DNA of 64,000 nt from Larix kaempferi (taxonomy: Eukaryota; Streptophyta; Pinopsida; Pinales; Pinaceae). The notes beneath the pieces were generated by a model, which searched no databases, was not told the DNA's origin, and saw only the letters and a list, made by a program, of their open reading frames with translations. Made by a program: the position numbers and the translations under genes. The stretch spans positions 1,315,001-1,379,000 of the forward strand of contig BSBM01000321.1 of assembly GCA_027924585.1 (NCBI GenBank), written 5' to 3'. Position 1 is the stretch's first letter; each line of letters starts with the position of its first letter. Below are positions 23,268 to 34,148 of the stretch, in pieces.

Positions 23268-23871
23268 ATGTTGGAGAATTTCCTTGGAATCCTTGTTGAT
23301 GAGCCATCTCATCCCCCTTTGAAGTCCTATAATGATATCCTTGTTGATGAAGATATTGGTACACCTATTTTATCTCCTCATATGGATGAGGATTTGGTGT
23401 TATCTTCCTTGATCAAATATCTAAATTTGACTTGATTTTGATGATGGTATTGAGAGGGTAAATTTTGAAGACAAAACTTCATATGATGATATTATTAAGG
23501 ATCTCTTTGCTTGCCATGGACATGATGATAGTGATGTAAATGTTTTTCATGATGATCATAGGATGGATGTGGATTATTGGAATTTTGTTGCTGATCCTAT
23601 TTATGACTCTTCTAATGAGGGAAGTGTATATTTTGAAGGTTTTGATTAACATTTTGATGTGAAGGGTTCTCATGATCATTTTTCAGCATGTATATCCATT
23701 CATGAAGATGATTTGGGGTAACATGAAGATATCTTTAGTGTAGATCTGGAGAAGCATATTCTTATGTGTCCTAAGGTGGATTTAGGCCATCAGTTGCAAC
23801 CACTCTTTTCAGAAGATGCTATAGGTTTTGAACAACAAGGATAGCATGTGATTGCAAGTTCAAACAATTGA
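23268..23871 (+). pseudogene. Decayed acidic (Asp/His-rich) ORF, unknown
   Basis: An ATG at 23268 opens a frame rich in Asp/Glu (LVDEDIGTPILSPHMDEDL) that ends at TGA near 23430. An adjacent frame then continues with DDGIERVNFEDKTSYDD, HDDHRMDVDYWNFVADPIYD and FSVDLEKHILMCPKVDLG, broken by three further stops. Consistent amino-acid character over 600 bp suggests one former coding region. I do not recognise the family; such acidic frames are common in long plant LTR elements, so a repeat origin is likely. Confidence 0.4.
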
Positions 23872-23963
23872 GTTTGTCCTCTTCAAGGGTAGATTTGAAG
23901 CAGCTTTGTTTTCCCTCTCCTAGGGAAATTAATTATGAGCCATTATTCCCAGCCACATCTTTT

Positions 23964-24089
23964 AGAATTCCTTGTTGATGCTTTGGGAGAAACAAAGTTG
24001 TTTGGATGGGAAGCTTTGTGATGAAGGTATATTTCCAAGCCTCCCATCCAAACAACTTTGTTTCTCCCAAAGCATCAGCAAGGAATTCT
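23964..24089. ncRNA. Near-perfect 53-bp-arm foldback (candidate young MIRNA / siRNA hairpin)
   Basis: Left arm 23964-24016 and right arm 24037-24089 are reverse complements with two mismatches in 53 positions, separated by a 20-nt loop. Homology stops abruptly at both outer ends. Near-perfect arms of this length are typical of recent inverted duplications that yield small RNAs. The sequence matches no miRNA I know. Transcription and strand are unknown. Confidence 0.6.
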
Positions 24090-24289
24090 GAAGCTTCCTT
24101 GTAATCTGTGGAGTGTTGGTTGCATTCCAATGGAATTTCAAGGGAAAAGAACACAGTGCAGTTAAAAACAAATGAACTGCGCAGTAAGTATATATATACT
24201 TTTCTTTGATTTGGACTTCCACGAACATATAATAGGAAATCCAACTTTTACTTCACCAAGTATATACAATAGGAAACCTATATTTACTT

Positions 24290-25190
24290 CGCAGTAAGTT
24301 TATAACTTATTTATTGGTATCATTAATAAGTTATGGTGTAGTCTAAATATTCTATAGTTTCATACACCACTCATTTAATTTGTGGTTAACCAATATTTAT
24401 TGGTATTATTATTGGTATTATTAGTAACTTATGGTGTAGTCTAAATATTCTAAGTTTTCAACTTTTTTGGAGCATATTTTCCATCTTATTTTATTTAGTC
24501 CATTCCCCACTGGTCACTGTAGCATAATCCACTATGTCATTTTTGGTGCATCATCAATGTTTATATTGACCTACTACATCTTCAAGGGATCATGGTAATA
24601 CTTCAAAATTGAATGGTCGAGCAAGGAACACGAAGATTTTGGGCCATTCTATATTGCGGTGCTCATTGGGTACCATGGGGTATTTTACCATACTGAATCT
24701 ATTTATGAATTCAAAAACACAATTTAAACACTTCCAAATTGGATTTTACCAAAACTCATAGTAAAATCCAAAACATAGAATAAATAAACTACTCCGTAAG
24801 TCATATATTATTTGATTTGTTTTTCATAGGTAGTTGTGATCACCTATCTTCTTCTACTACAAATTATTAAATAACAATACATAAGGATAGTTATTTTTAA
24901 TATTCTAATTTTTATAATTATTTATTTCAAATTCAAAAAGACTTCATTACTTTATAATTGTTAAGATATATAATCAATAAACATCTACATACTTTAATAA
25001 ACTATATTTACAATATCTCAAAATGTAATTTTATAATATTTATTTAATTATAATATAATTATTTTAATATTGAAATTTTTCCTTTGGATTTTTAAAGTGT
25101 CTTTGTATAATTATTCACTTCACTTGAATATAAATATCTTACAAACAATTCTATCATTTCATAGTTTATTTTTATTTGTAAATTAGTTAA
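24290..25190. repeat. AT-rich dispersed repeat, copy 2
   Basis: Collinear with 10900-12207 and 35885-37140 (TTATTGGTATTATT motifs, GAATTCAAAAACACAATTT, CTACTCCGTAAGTCATAT, AATATAAATATCTTAC). It ends abruptly near 25190, where the other copies continue. Confidence 0.75.
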
Positions 25191-25280
25191 TAGCACATGT
25201 GTTTCAAAGTCTGTAAGCTTTGCTTGAAAATCATTTGTCTCCCCTTCCATTATCATTAACTAAACAGTCAATGCTTCCTT

Positions 25281-26240
25281 TTATGTGTTAAAGTTGTTGT
25301 ACACAACTAGTAATTTGTCTTTCTCAAATAATGTGGCCTGTAATTTTGTGTTTAACTCAATGGTCTCTCCACGTTCCTTTACCAAAGTGGCCTTGAGTTT
25401 CAACATTTTTTCTTTGTTTCGCTCAATAGTGGTAAGCAGCTTGTCGACATTGTTAGCACTTGCTTGTGCAGCTGTGACATTCACAGAGGCTGTGAATTTG
25501 GGGTCCTTTTGGGTGCCTTCTACAAGTGTGTTTTCTGTGACGGTGACAAGATTTGGTTGAGCGATCATTTTCATTCTTTTTTTCTGACCGTCGTGTTATA
25601 GTATTTCTCTGTGAATAAAAAAAACGTGTCCAATCGGGCCACTGTATGTTCTTTGGATGGGGTAAACATCGTAAGCTCAAGCTCTGGAAATGGCAAGTGG
25701 CCTCCAGTTAGTGGGCTCAGCACGTTTGTGTCCATGGGTTATGGACTATTGACTTGTGGACTTGTTGGCTCCTTGTGCATAACTGGTTGGATATTTTCTT
25801 GTGCTTCTTTGCTTATCTGTTCTTCCAGAGCTTCATTTTCTTTAGTTTCTCTTGCACGACGGGCTTCTTCGTTTTGCAATTTTTTCATTTCCTCTCTTTG
25901 ATGTTGTTCGACTGCTACTCTTTTTGCTTCCTCTTTATCTTGATTTTTTTGTACCCTTTTGGCCTATTCATTTTGGCTATGTATTTATGTTTCCTCTTTC
26001 TTTTGTTGCTCTATTGATTCTTCCCTTTGTATATGTATTTCTGCTTCCTTTTCCTGGGTTGTAATTTTGATAGAAGTAGGTGCATGGTTGGCCTTTATTT
26101 TTTTGTGCAGCTCTTTCGCATTGTTGACCCTTTTATATATTTCCTCATCTACCAGGAAATGATCTAAGTATTCAAAAGTGATCTTGCAAGAAGAACAATG
26201 TTTAGCTACTTTACCTTTGTTGTCGTTTCTTACAAAAAAG
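25281..26240 (-). pseudogene. Decayed coiled-coil-rich ORF, unknown family
   Basis: Minus-strand translation gives GKVAKHCSSCKITFEYLDHF, then KRVNNAKELHKKIKANHAP, a long Glu/Lys/Gln-rich helix (QREEMKKLQNEEARRARETK), and a separate open 97-residue stretch at 25281-25574 (NKEKMLKLKATLVKERGETI). At least three stops interrupt the upper part. The CSSCK phrase and helix suggest a DNA- or capsid-binding repeat protein, but I cannot name it. The plus-strand open frames over 25285-26162 are shadows of this biased sequence. Confidence 0.45.
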
Positions 26241-27165
26241 TATAGTCCCTAAGTGAAAAGCTTCCAAGTTGGAAACGAAGGTTTCAACAACTCTAATTTT
26301 TTGGAACTTGTATGCATCAATGTTGAATGGTAAAGGTGGGTAAGATGTTAGAGCTCTAGGGCTATAAACCTCTGCTTGGAAGTCTTAAAATGAAGAGGTC
26401 CGAGGCCGTCCCCTTTTCCTTTACCCCCCTGCTTCTTTCTCTGCTCACTGAAGATCTGCCATTCGATTTTCTTCTCATAAAGGTCGACACTGGAAAAGAT
26501 ATGTTTAATTATAATCGGCCAAAAATAACCTTAATGGGAAGCAACTATGGTTGCCGAGTATGAGGCTTTGAGAAAAAATCAGCCGTGGGAATTACTGTCC
26601 ACCCATGCAGATGTCACTGCAGAATATTTGATAGTTGAAATTGTAACTAATCCCAACAAATTATCAAAAAAAGTGCCATATGAAAATGATGTGCCACCGC
26701 TACAATTTTGACTATTGTATGAGGGGCCATGCATATACTGGGGTGGATGTGTACCAAAACTAAATGCACCGGCACCGTTGTGAGAGGGAAAACTATATAT
26801 ATTGAAATTCTATTATGTTAGGTTACAACAAATATGCACTTCCCTTAGCATACAGAAATACAAAAATATATTCCTTAAAAAGCAATGACAATCGAGCCCT
26901 AATCAAGGTTGGTCCCCTTGAACCAATGAACAGGTCGAGTGTGAATGGGAGAAGATGGACGGAGGCTTGGAGGCTGACGTGACTAAAGTAAAGAGGGAGA
27001 GCATGCAGGATTCTGGCCAGACATGCCTATAATAATCATTATTTGAATGATGATGCTCACACGGCCCAACGTTGCACGGATTCGTTTCGTGTCTGCAATT
27101 CAAATATCTGCTTTTGGTAGCTCTATTTATACGTGTTTCAGTCCCTGAACGATATTTTAGTTTAG
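26241..27165. other. No gene seen
   Basis: Mixed-composition DNA with only short open frames. I find no motif, terminal repeats or RNA gene. Confidence 0.5.
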
Positions 27166-28015
27166 CTTCTTGTTGTTGTAATTATCATTCTTTTGTTTTC
27201 TCACTGCGTCTCCGCAGCTTCGAATCTGTTGCCCCATGAAACCCAGGTTTTTATGGCCCTCAAATTGGGCTTCGTGGGCTCCCATGGCCACCTGCAAGAC
27301 TGGGTCCCGGACAACCAGGATTCTAGTTCCACGTGCTCCTAGTCGGATGTTGCGTGTGACCACAACTTTAGCAAGGTCGTAGCTCTCAATCTCTCCCAGA
27401 AGAATCTCGCTGGCATGATTTCTGTATTCAGGAGCTCCAACACCTCATTGGCTTCAACATCAGTAAGAATTTGATCACCGGGATGTTCTCGGCGACCATC
27501 TTCTCGGCGGTGGGGTTTTGAAGCTCGAGCGAGTTGATATATTCAATGCCTTCAGCAATACCTTCATTGGCCCACTGCCTGCGGAGTTCGCAAGACTCTC
27601 TTCTATGCAGGAGCTCAACCTGGTGGGAAACTATTTCGAGGGATCCATCCCAGCGGAATACAGGTCGTTTGGCACTAATCTCAGGTTTCTCCACTTAGCC
27701 AGAAATTCTATAATGGGACATTTACCTCCCGAGTTGGGCAAGCTGCAGAGTCTCGGCATGGCAGATAACAGGTTCAACAGCTCAATACCCCAAGGTCTCT
27801 TGGGAAAGCCGTCCAATTTAACTTTCGCAGACCTATCGATGAATAATCTCACGGGCGGAATCCTTACCGAGCTTACCGATTCCCCAGCTTCAATACATGA
27901 ATGTTCCGCACAATCCTCTCGGTGGCAGCCTTCCTCACAAAATCTGGGCCGCACCGGGTTTGTCAATGTTCTTTGCCTCTTTTTAAAAAAAAATCGTCAT
28001 GAATTGCCACCGTAA
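27166..28015 (+). pseudogene. LRR receptor-like kinase ectodomain fragment, N-terminal
   Basis: Reads a hydrophobic signal-like segment (LLVVVIIILLFSHCVSA) without ATG, then the LRR N-terminal cap (HLQDWVPDNQ...TCS, stop, SDVACD), VVALNLSQKNLAGMI, and after a damaged stretch a 165-codon open frame from 27518 with LRRs (FTGPLPAEFARL-like, LNLVGNYFEGSIPAEY, LHLARNSIMGHLPPELGKL, ADLSMNNLTGGILTEL). The layout matches plant LRR receptor kinases of the CLV1/PXY type. The TAG at 27340-27342 sits where the family has the Trp of CSW. No kinase domain follows, and homology ends near 27900. Clearly a non-functional fragment. Confidence 0.85.
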
Positions 28016-29754
28016 TATAAACTTCGATAGATGGTAAAATAATTATTTTTTTTGTTTTTACAAGGGTTTTGAAAAAGTCAAACTTTGGAGTTAATTAATT
28101 TTAAAATAAAATAACAAACTTTTTTTCTAATTACAAATTCCATATTAATTTTATAAACAATTAATAATTAATAATTACATGATCAATTACACCATAACCT
28201 AAGTTCAATTCATGGTAGGGTAGAATAATGCTTTAAATATTTTGTTAATTTTAAAATAACCTAGATCCTCAAAAATTCAAATAAAACTAAAAAGCCCTCC
28301 ATACATTGGGAGGTCATTCCATTCCTAGTTGTTAACCCTCTATTTTGAATATGAGTTTGGCCACTACCATATTAGAAAATAAACATGAGAATGTTTTAGC
28401 GAGTAACAACTATGTGTATTAAGCAAGGATGCATAGCAGCCCCTGTAACAATAAACTACACTCGTGTCTACACAATGTCGCTTTGGCCTAAACCTTCGCC
28501 ATGGCAGCATCGAACATGTATATCCCCTTAACAAAAGGCACCACAGGCATCCGAACACGTGTAGCGAATTTTATTCAATCTTCAAAAATATATATCGAGA
28601 AGACGTGAGCCTTTGAAGTCTGGATAAAGGCAAAGCCTGCCGACCATTTAGTGGAGAAATGGTTAAGTCGACCGATCGTTTAGTTGGATATATTTTTAAG
28701 TTTTCATTGACGGAAGAATTTCCATTGTTAATTTTTCATAAATTTAAAGATTATTGAGTAATGAATATTGGAGCTTTTCATTTAAATTGCATAAATGATG
28801 TGACTGTACCTTACAATTCTAGTATGATAATGATTCACATGAATTAAATGAGTTTTGGTGATATTGAAATGTTAACAACTGGAAGTGTTTGAATTATGGA
28901 GTGTTATAATTCTGAAAATGCTTCAATGACTGTTGCAGCAATGAAATATTATATGCATAGAGACTTACGAAGCGTTGGGCTGATTGAAGTTTCAAATTTC
29001 AGGTAGATTGTTTTGGGCATGGAAAATGTGGGTAAGTCCATGATGAAGATTGGAATCTACCATGGGCAAGAGTTAAACGATATGAGAACAGACTCATGGC
29101 TAAGCAAATCAATTTCTGTAATAGACAGAATTGCAAATTCATACTTGAATTTAATTATTAATGCCATTGACTGATTAGTGAAATCATATTTGAATTTTAT
29201 TGTTAAATGATGCTAACTGTTTGGCTATTTGATAAGTGTGCCAGGAAGACACATTGCAGGAATACCACGTGTGATGACATGCAGAAGCCAAACTCCATGG
29301 GAAGGACCCCATGCTTTGGAAATGGGTTTCGGGTGAAACGCCATTGCATATTTTAAGGATGACATCTTAACTGAGTTGTATGTGGAAAACCATGTGAGTG
29401 AGATGGTAAAACTATTTCAAGAAGGCATGTGTGGATTATGGAACGCGGAAAGATTGGGGTGGCAAATCGAAGAATTAACCATGGAAACGTTTTTAGTCAT
29501 TTTTCCTACTTCCCAACCTCCTCTCTAACTTCTGTCATTTTTCTCCTCTTTTAACCCCTCGTGTTTTCCCCCATTATTGGTTTACTTTCCTCCAACTATT
29601 ACCTTTTTCTGTGTTTTTTTCCTTTGAAATTTTCTCCCCTAATCTTCATTCTATTTTCCTCTTTGCCTCCTATTATTTAATCTTTGAATCTTAACATTAT
29701 TTATCTTTAATCTTTTTCTTCTAAACTTTTTTAATCCATTCTTTTACAATGTAT
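28016..29754. other. Mostly non-coding, one unexplained open stretch
   Basis: AT-rich DNA. From about 29341 to a TAA at 29526-29528 the plus strand is open for about 60 codons (YFKDDILTELYVENHVSEM, then LFQEGMCGLWNAERLGW), which looks protein-like, but I do not recognise it and find no start or splice sites. C/T-rich tracts occupy 29500-29750, just left of the third LINE-type insertion. Confidence 0.4.
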
Positions 29755-29776
29755 AAGATTTTTCACTCTTAATTCT

Positions 29777-30181
29777 GGGTTGGCAGGTGCGGGGGGAGTC
29801 CTTCTAGACTCCGAAGGGAACAAGTTAATGGACTATGCATGGGGAATAGGGAACAAAACCAACAACGACGTAGAATGGATTGTGCTTCTTAAAGGAATTG
29901 ATGTAGCAAAGGAAAAAAACGTCCATGACCTGGTCGCAATTGGAGACTCCCTCCTCGTGATCAAAGAAGCTCGGGCACTTGCAAAGAATAATCATCAACC
30001 CTCTTCCAAATTCCATCTTCATTTCTCTCAAAAGATTAAGGATCTCAACTCCATCTCTCTCTATCACATTTTTAGAGGTAACAATGAACAAGCTGATACA
30101 ATGGCAAATATAGGCGCTAGATTGAATTGCGGCACCTTGATAAAGAATGGACAACACCCAACCTTGGCATGGGTTCCTTAA
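29777..30181 (+). CDS. RNase H domain (RVT_3-type), truncated N-terminus, LINE copy 3
   Basis: Open from the first base of the element: GLAGAGGVLLDSEGNK, NNDVEWIVLLKGIDV (catalytic Glu), VAIGDSLLVIKEA (catalytic Asp), NNEQADTMANIGARL (fourth active-site region), ending LAWVP and TAA. The frame has no ATG near its start and lacks the first catalytic Asp, which in intact plant LINE RNase H domains lies just before NPGLAGAGG. RNase H would be inactive without that residue, so any function of this frame must be other than hydrolysis. Confidence 0.8.
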   Translation, partial: GLAGAGGVLLDSEGNKLMDYAWGIGNKTNNDVEWIVLLKGIDVAKEKNVHDLVAIGDSLLVIKEARALAKNNHQPSSKFHLHFSQKIKDLNSISLYHIFRGNNEQADTMANIGARLNCGTLIKNGQHPTLAWVP

Positions 30182-31349
30182 CCCCCCTACCTCTTCACAA
30201 GGCTTGGATTTTATGAAAATTAACATGAGAATCAAAATTCCCACTTCAAACTATGGACTTGGGTGGCATCATAGGAAAGTGCACCCATTAATTGGCATCC
30301 TCCCCAATGCTTTCTCCACTTGGCTGATGGAGGTGAAAGTCATACACTCAATCCCCACGAGATCGAGCTACAGGGAGAATCGACGATATCTGCAGCTTCA
30401 AATTCCTTGCCCGGCATGCGAAAATTTAATTCACAGCTTATGTCTAGCAGAGCTGGCCTATATTAGACGCTTGGCGGTAACCATCCCACCATCACAGCAC
30501 TCTAGAACATTCTGTGAAGGAACTTTGGTCTGCAAGTATACTTTGCGTTTCACCATGGAAAATGGTAGTCCACCTGGTCTTTGTCTCCCTGCGCTGAAGT
30601 GCAAGCAATGCAAGACCTCCATCCAAGTTGCTGAAGGTATTGGCCTGAACCATTATGTCTTTGCTCTGGAAGCTCTGCAGGGGAACGGCCTCAGCGAAGA
30701 TATTAGAGTCAGGAACAAAGCGAAGCATGTTCGCCGGCCCACGGCACTGGAAATCAATGATAGCTGGGCTCCGCAGGGTGGTGGCCAATTGCATCAATCC
30801 TGCTTGCCTAATGGTTTAGAACTGGAAAATAGGAAGCTCTAGCGCCCGTTGGAGCCCAATACCCAGCTGCTTGGCAACCCTGCGCACCTTGGTCCACTGC
30901 ACCAGATGGGTGAAAACATTGGGGACGCTGTCATAGGAAAAATCTGGAATGAACCTGATGAAAATGTTGGTGTGGTGAACCTCGACTCCCCCAGCAGACC
31001 AGAAATCCCTCCACCTGGTCTCCTTCCTCATTTGCAAGACATTGAAGCTCAAATTGGAGTGTTGAGAGGTGAACAGAAAGATCTTAAGAAAAATGTCTCC
31101 CATCTAGCTACGTTTGTTCAAATTGAAATCTCAGAGGTAAGGAACAGTAACAACAAAATGAAAGAGTATTTTGATAGCATCACTGGTAGGATGGAGACCA
31201 TGCACAGCTGCCTCAAGATTGCTGAAGACAAGGTAGATTGTATCCGGACCAGCAAGAACAACATCCCATCAGTTACCCTGGGAATGGAGGAAAATGCAAC
31301 TCTGGCCACCAGCAACAAGAAGAAGCCTCATCGTTCAGCAGAAAATTAA
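30147..31349 (+). CDS. Downstream ORF of LINE family: CxxC region plus coiled coil (one internal TAG)
   Basis: One frame runs from 30147 to TAA at 31347-31349, interrupted only by TAG at 30840-30842. The first part holds two Cys pairs (CPACENLIHSLC and LKCKQCK); the second holds LQDIEAQIGVLRGEQKDLKK, SHLATFVQIEI, SCLKIAEDKVDCIRTSK and a basic tail. The same order and motifs occur in copies 1 and 2. Thus the family has a second ORF after RNase H, roughly 400 codons if the TAG is a mutation. I do not recognise the protein. The Cys pairs could bind zinc, and the coiled coil suggests oligomerisation. Confidence 0.65.
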
Positions 31350-31604
31350 CTACTGGTTCATCTTCTAGTTATCTATGATCTATATGAATTTTGTATAATC
31401 AAGATGTTTGATCAAACTGTTAGCTTTTCTTATTAAGAACTATATGTATCTAAGTTTCCTTTAAACTGTTAAGACTGGAATCAAGGTGCCCAATTCGCTC
31501 ATTTTGATGGGAACAGTCTCCCTATTTTGTATCAGATTTTCACATGTTTAATATAAATCTACCTACTCGTTTCTATAAAAAAAAAAGATTTTTCATTGTT
31601 AATT

Positions 31605-33160
31605 ATAAATTTGGTTTTTTAATTTTATATTTTATTCTTTTAAATTAATTATTAAAATAAGTATTTTAAATTTTCATCATTACATTTTATTCTAACTTAG
31701 TATTATATCATATTATATTTTATATCTTTATTTTTAAATTTTTCCTTCTTCCAACTCTCTCTTTAAACAATACCACAACAAGTTTAATATAAAAATTACT
31801 ACTTTGGTAACCTCTTTAGTCACACCCTCATTTTTATTACCATATTTGTATCTATTTATAGTTAAAAAAATTCTTTTTCATTTTTAACCTAACTTCTTTA
31901 TTATTTAATATTATTTAATAATAATTCCTAGCCTATAATCTTATTTTGTAACACAAGACTTGCTCTTAAAATGAGTCTCATAAGCCATGAACTCTATTTG
32001 TATGCCTAGAAAGTATTGAATGGAATGACAAATGATGTTGTTATATTATATAGTAATGAGATGTCAAATGATGGTAAATTATATAGTAATTCATCATGGA
32101 TAGCTAAGGATCATGTGCGAGGAATGAGATTCAAAACAACAAAAAAATTCTTATAAATAAAATATTTGTCCTATGAGTATCATGCTTAATGATGTGAGCT
32201 TTTAAGTACTAGGAATGGGTCGCACAGTCATGATGGTTTGGAAATAAAAATAATCCCTTTGATGATAAATGATGTGTCCTAATTATGTAATTTAGAGTGT
32301 ATAAACCTCTTATGATGGTTTGGTAGTGTAATTTTAATAGTTCTTTTAAGCATCATTCTCGTTAGAATAAAATAAAGTGATCAACATCAACAAGTTCTTA
32401 CGAAATATACAATATCATCTAAAAATTCCTTTGAACTTCATTCTCTATAGAATCAAATACACTAATCACCACCGAGAAGTTCTTAGGAACTTCATTCTCT
32501 ATAGAATCAAATATAGTAATTACCACCAAGAAGTTGTTACGAAATATACAATATCATTTTATTTGAAAAAGTTATTTATTTATTTTTCATTAATAATGTA
32601 TATAACCATAACTTTTACATTGTAGTATGTACATCAATACATTAAACACAATATATTTTGTAATTTTAATAAAGATGAGTCATCTTATAACATTAAAAAA
32701 TATTAAAAAGTACAATTATATTGGAATTTTAATGAAAATAAGCTATCTTATAATATTAAAAAATTTACAAATGAATTATTATATTTATATATATTGCAAA
32801 AATATTTGTATATATTTATATTTATTATTATTATATTTGTATATATTGCGAGTATATTCATATATTCATATATGTAATATTTTTAATATAATTTTTTTAT
32901 TTTATAAAAATTAATAATATCTTTAAATATTTATATTGAATTAAAATAAATATATATTTTAATTAATATTAATCATTTTGATATTTTATAATAAAATATT
33001 ATATTCTAATTTATAGATTATGATTTATTAAACAAAATTTAAAGCAATATTAATTTTTTAGTATTAGATTAATTATATTTAATTTAAAAAATCATGTTAA
33101 TAAAAATTATTTCTAAAATAAATAACATAGTATATTTTATCTAAATTATTTTTAAATCAA
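31605..33160. other. AT-rich intergenic DNA, no gene
   Basis: Very AT-rich sequence. Open frames near 32377-32914 consist of Ile/Tyr/Leu/Asn runs dictated by composition and show no motif. Two near-identical phrases containing GAACTTCATTCTCTATAGAATC occur at about 32433 and 32489. Confidence 0.6.
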
Positions 33161-33505
33161 AATTTATATTATTTATAAAAGTAAATAAAAAATTATATAT
33201 CATAAAATTTACATTTTTATGTTTGAAATATTAAAATTATATTTATATTACATTAAATAAAAGTAAATACTTTTTAATATTTAATTAATCAAAAATTATT
33301 ATTTTTTATCTTTGAAAGGATAAAATTATATTTATATTACATTAAATAAAAATAAATACTTTTTAATATTTAATTAATCAAAATTTATATTATTTATAAA
33401 AGTAAATAAAAAATTATATATCATAAAATTTACATTTTTATCTTTGAAATATTAAAATTATATTTATATTATATTAAATAAAAGTAAATACTTTTTAATA
33501 TTCAA
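33161..33505. repeat. AT-rich local duplication
   Basis: The segment from about 33161 (AAAATTTATATTATTTATAA) to about 33290 recurs almost unchanged at about 33380-33505, with a partial third copy between them. Non-coding. Confidence 0.75.
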
Positions 33506-33534
33506 TTGTTCTTTGAATATTAATTATATAATTT

Positions 33535-33707
33535 GTCTATTGGTTGTAGCCTTGGTGGTTGGGAGGATTGTTTGTTACCCTCCCCACTCAGGTTCAATTC
33601 TTGTAAGTGACATATTGCTCTTGTTGAGCCCATATTGTAATGATTGTAATTAGTGCCACCTTGATTCTCTAGAATAGCACAAACGGTGAACCACCTTTTA
33701 AAAAAAA
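33535..33707 (+). mobile_element. tRNA-derived SINE, apparently full length
   Basis: A 173-bp insert between perfect 13-bp direct repeats AATTATATAATTT (33522-33534 and 33708-33720). Box A-like TAGCCTTGGTGG lies at about 33548 and box B GGTTCAATTC at about 33592, the spacing of a Pol III promoter. The 3' end is an A-run. The composition (GC-rich head) stands out from the surrounding A/T. Family name not known to me. Confidence 0.85.
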
Positions 33708-33720
33708 AATTATATAATTT

Positions 33721-34070
33721 AATTTAGATAATAAATTATTATATTTTGATTTGTAGATTTTAAAAATTAAAATTAAAATTAAATGTTAATAGAAATTTAA
33801 TAAAAAATAAATAAAATAATTAACAAAATCTAGAAATTAAAAAAAAAAAAATGAAATAATATTAAAATTTAAAAAAATTGAAATATTAATAAAAGTACAA
33901 TCATTAATAGTATCCTATCAATTATTATATTGATATAATCAAATTTAATTTAAGTGATATTTGATATTATAAATAAAATTAACCCATGAAAAAAATTAAA
34001 TAACTTTTATAAATATTCTAAAATATATTATTTAATTAATTATTATTGCATTCATATAATCAAAGGTAAT
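33721..34070. other. AT-rich DNA, nothing seen
   Basis: Low-complexity A/T sequence without repeats or frames worth naming. Confidence 0.6.
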
Positions 34071-34083
34071 TAAATGTTTATTA

Positions 34084-34148
34084 AAGCGCCCATAAAGGGC
34101 AGCTCTTCTTGAGACCCTAGCATATTTCCCTTGAAAAGAAAAAATAAA
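34084..34148 (+). mobile_element. 5'-truncated retroposon tail (65 bp)
   Basis: A short GC-richer insert (AAGCGCCCATAAAGGGCAGC start, A-rich end) flanked by perfect 13-bp repeats TAAATGTTTATTA at 34071-34083 and 34149-34161. It has no Pol III boxes, so it is probably the 3' end of a truncated SINE or LINE. Confidence 0.75.

Larger units (their letters stand above)
29775..31584 (+). mobile_element. LINE-derived element, copy 3 (1.8 kb)
   Basis: Flanked by 20-bp direct repeats 29755-29774 and 31585-31604 (AAGATTTTTCA then C/T differences, TTAATT) with two mismatches, and a poly(A) run before the right repeat. It starts CTGGGTTGGCAGG, the same internal point as the other two copies, and contains an open RNase H frame and a downstream frame with only one internal stop. 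The imperfect target duplications suggest it is the oldest of the three, yet it has the best reading frames. Confidence 0.88.

Noticed and set aside
25285-26162. Overlapping plus-strand open frames rich in Phe/Leu/Ser
   Set aside because: They are the complement of the Lys/Glu-rich minus-strand coding relic; composition explains them and no motif is present.
32377-32914. Two ~90-codon open frames with Ile/Tyr/Leu/Asn runs
   Set aside because: Expected from very high A/T content; there is no motif and no codon pattern.
33100-33500. Possible centromeric or telomeric satellite
   Set aside because: Only two to three AT-rich copies with irregular spacing; no regular monomer array or TTTAGGG units.
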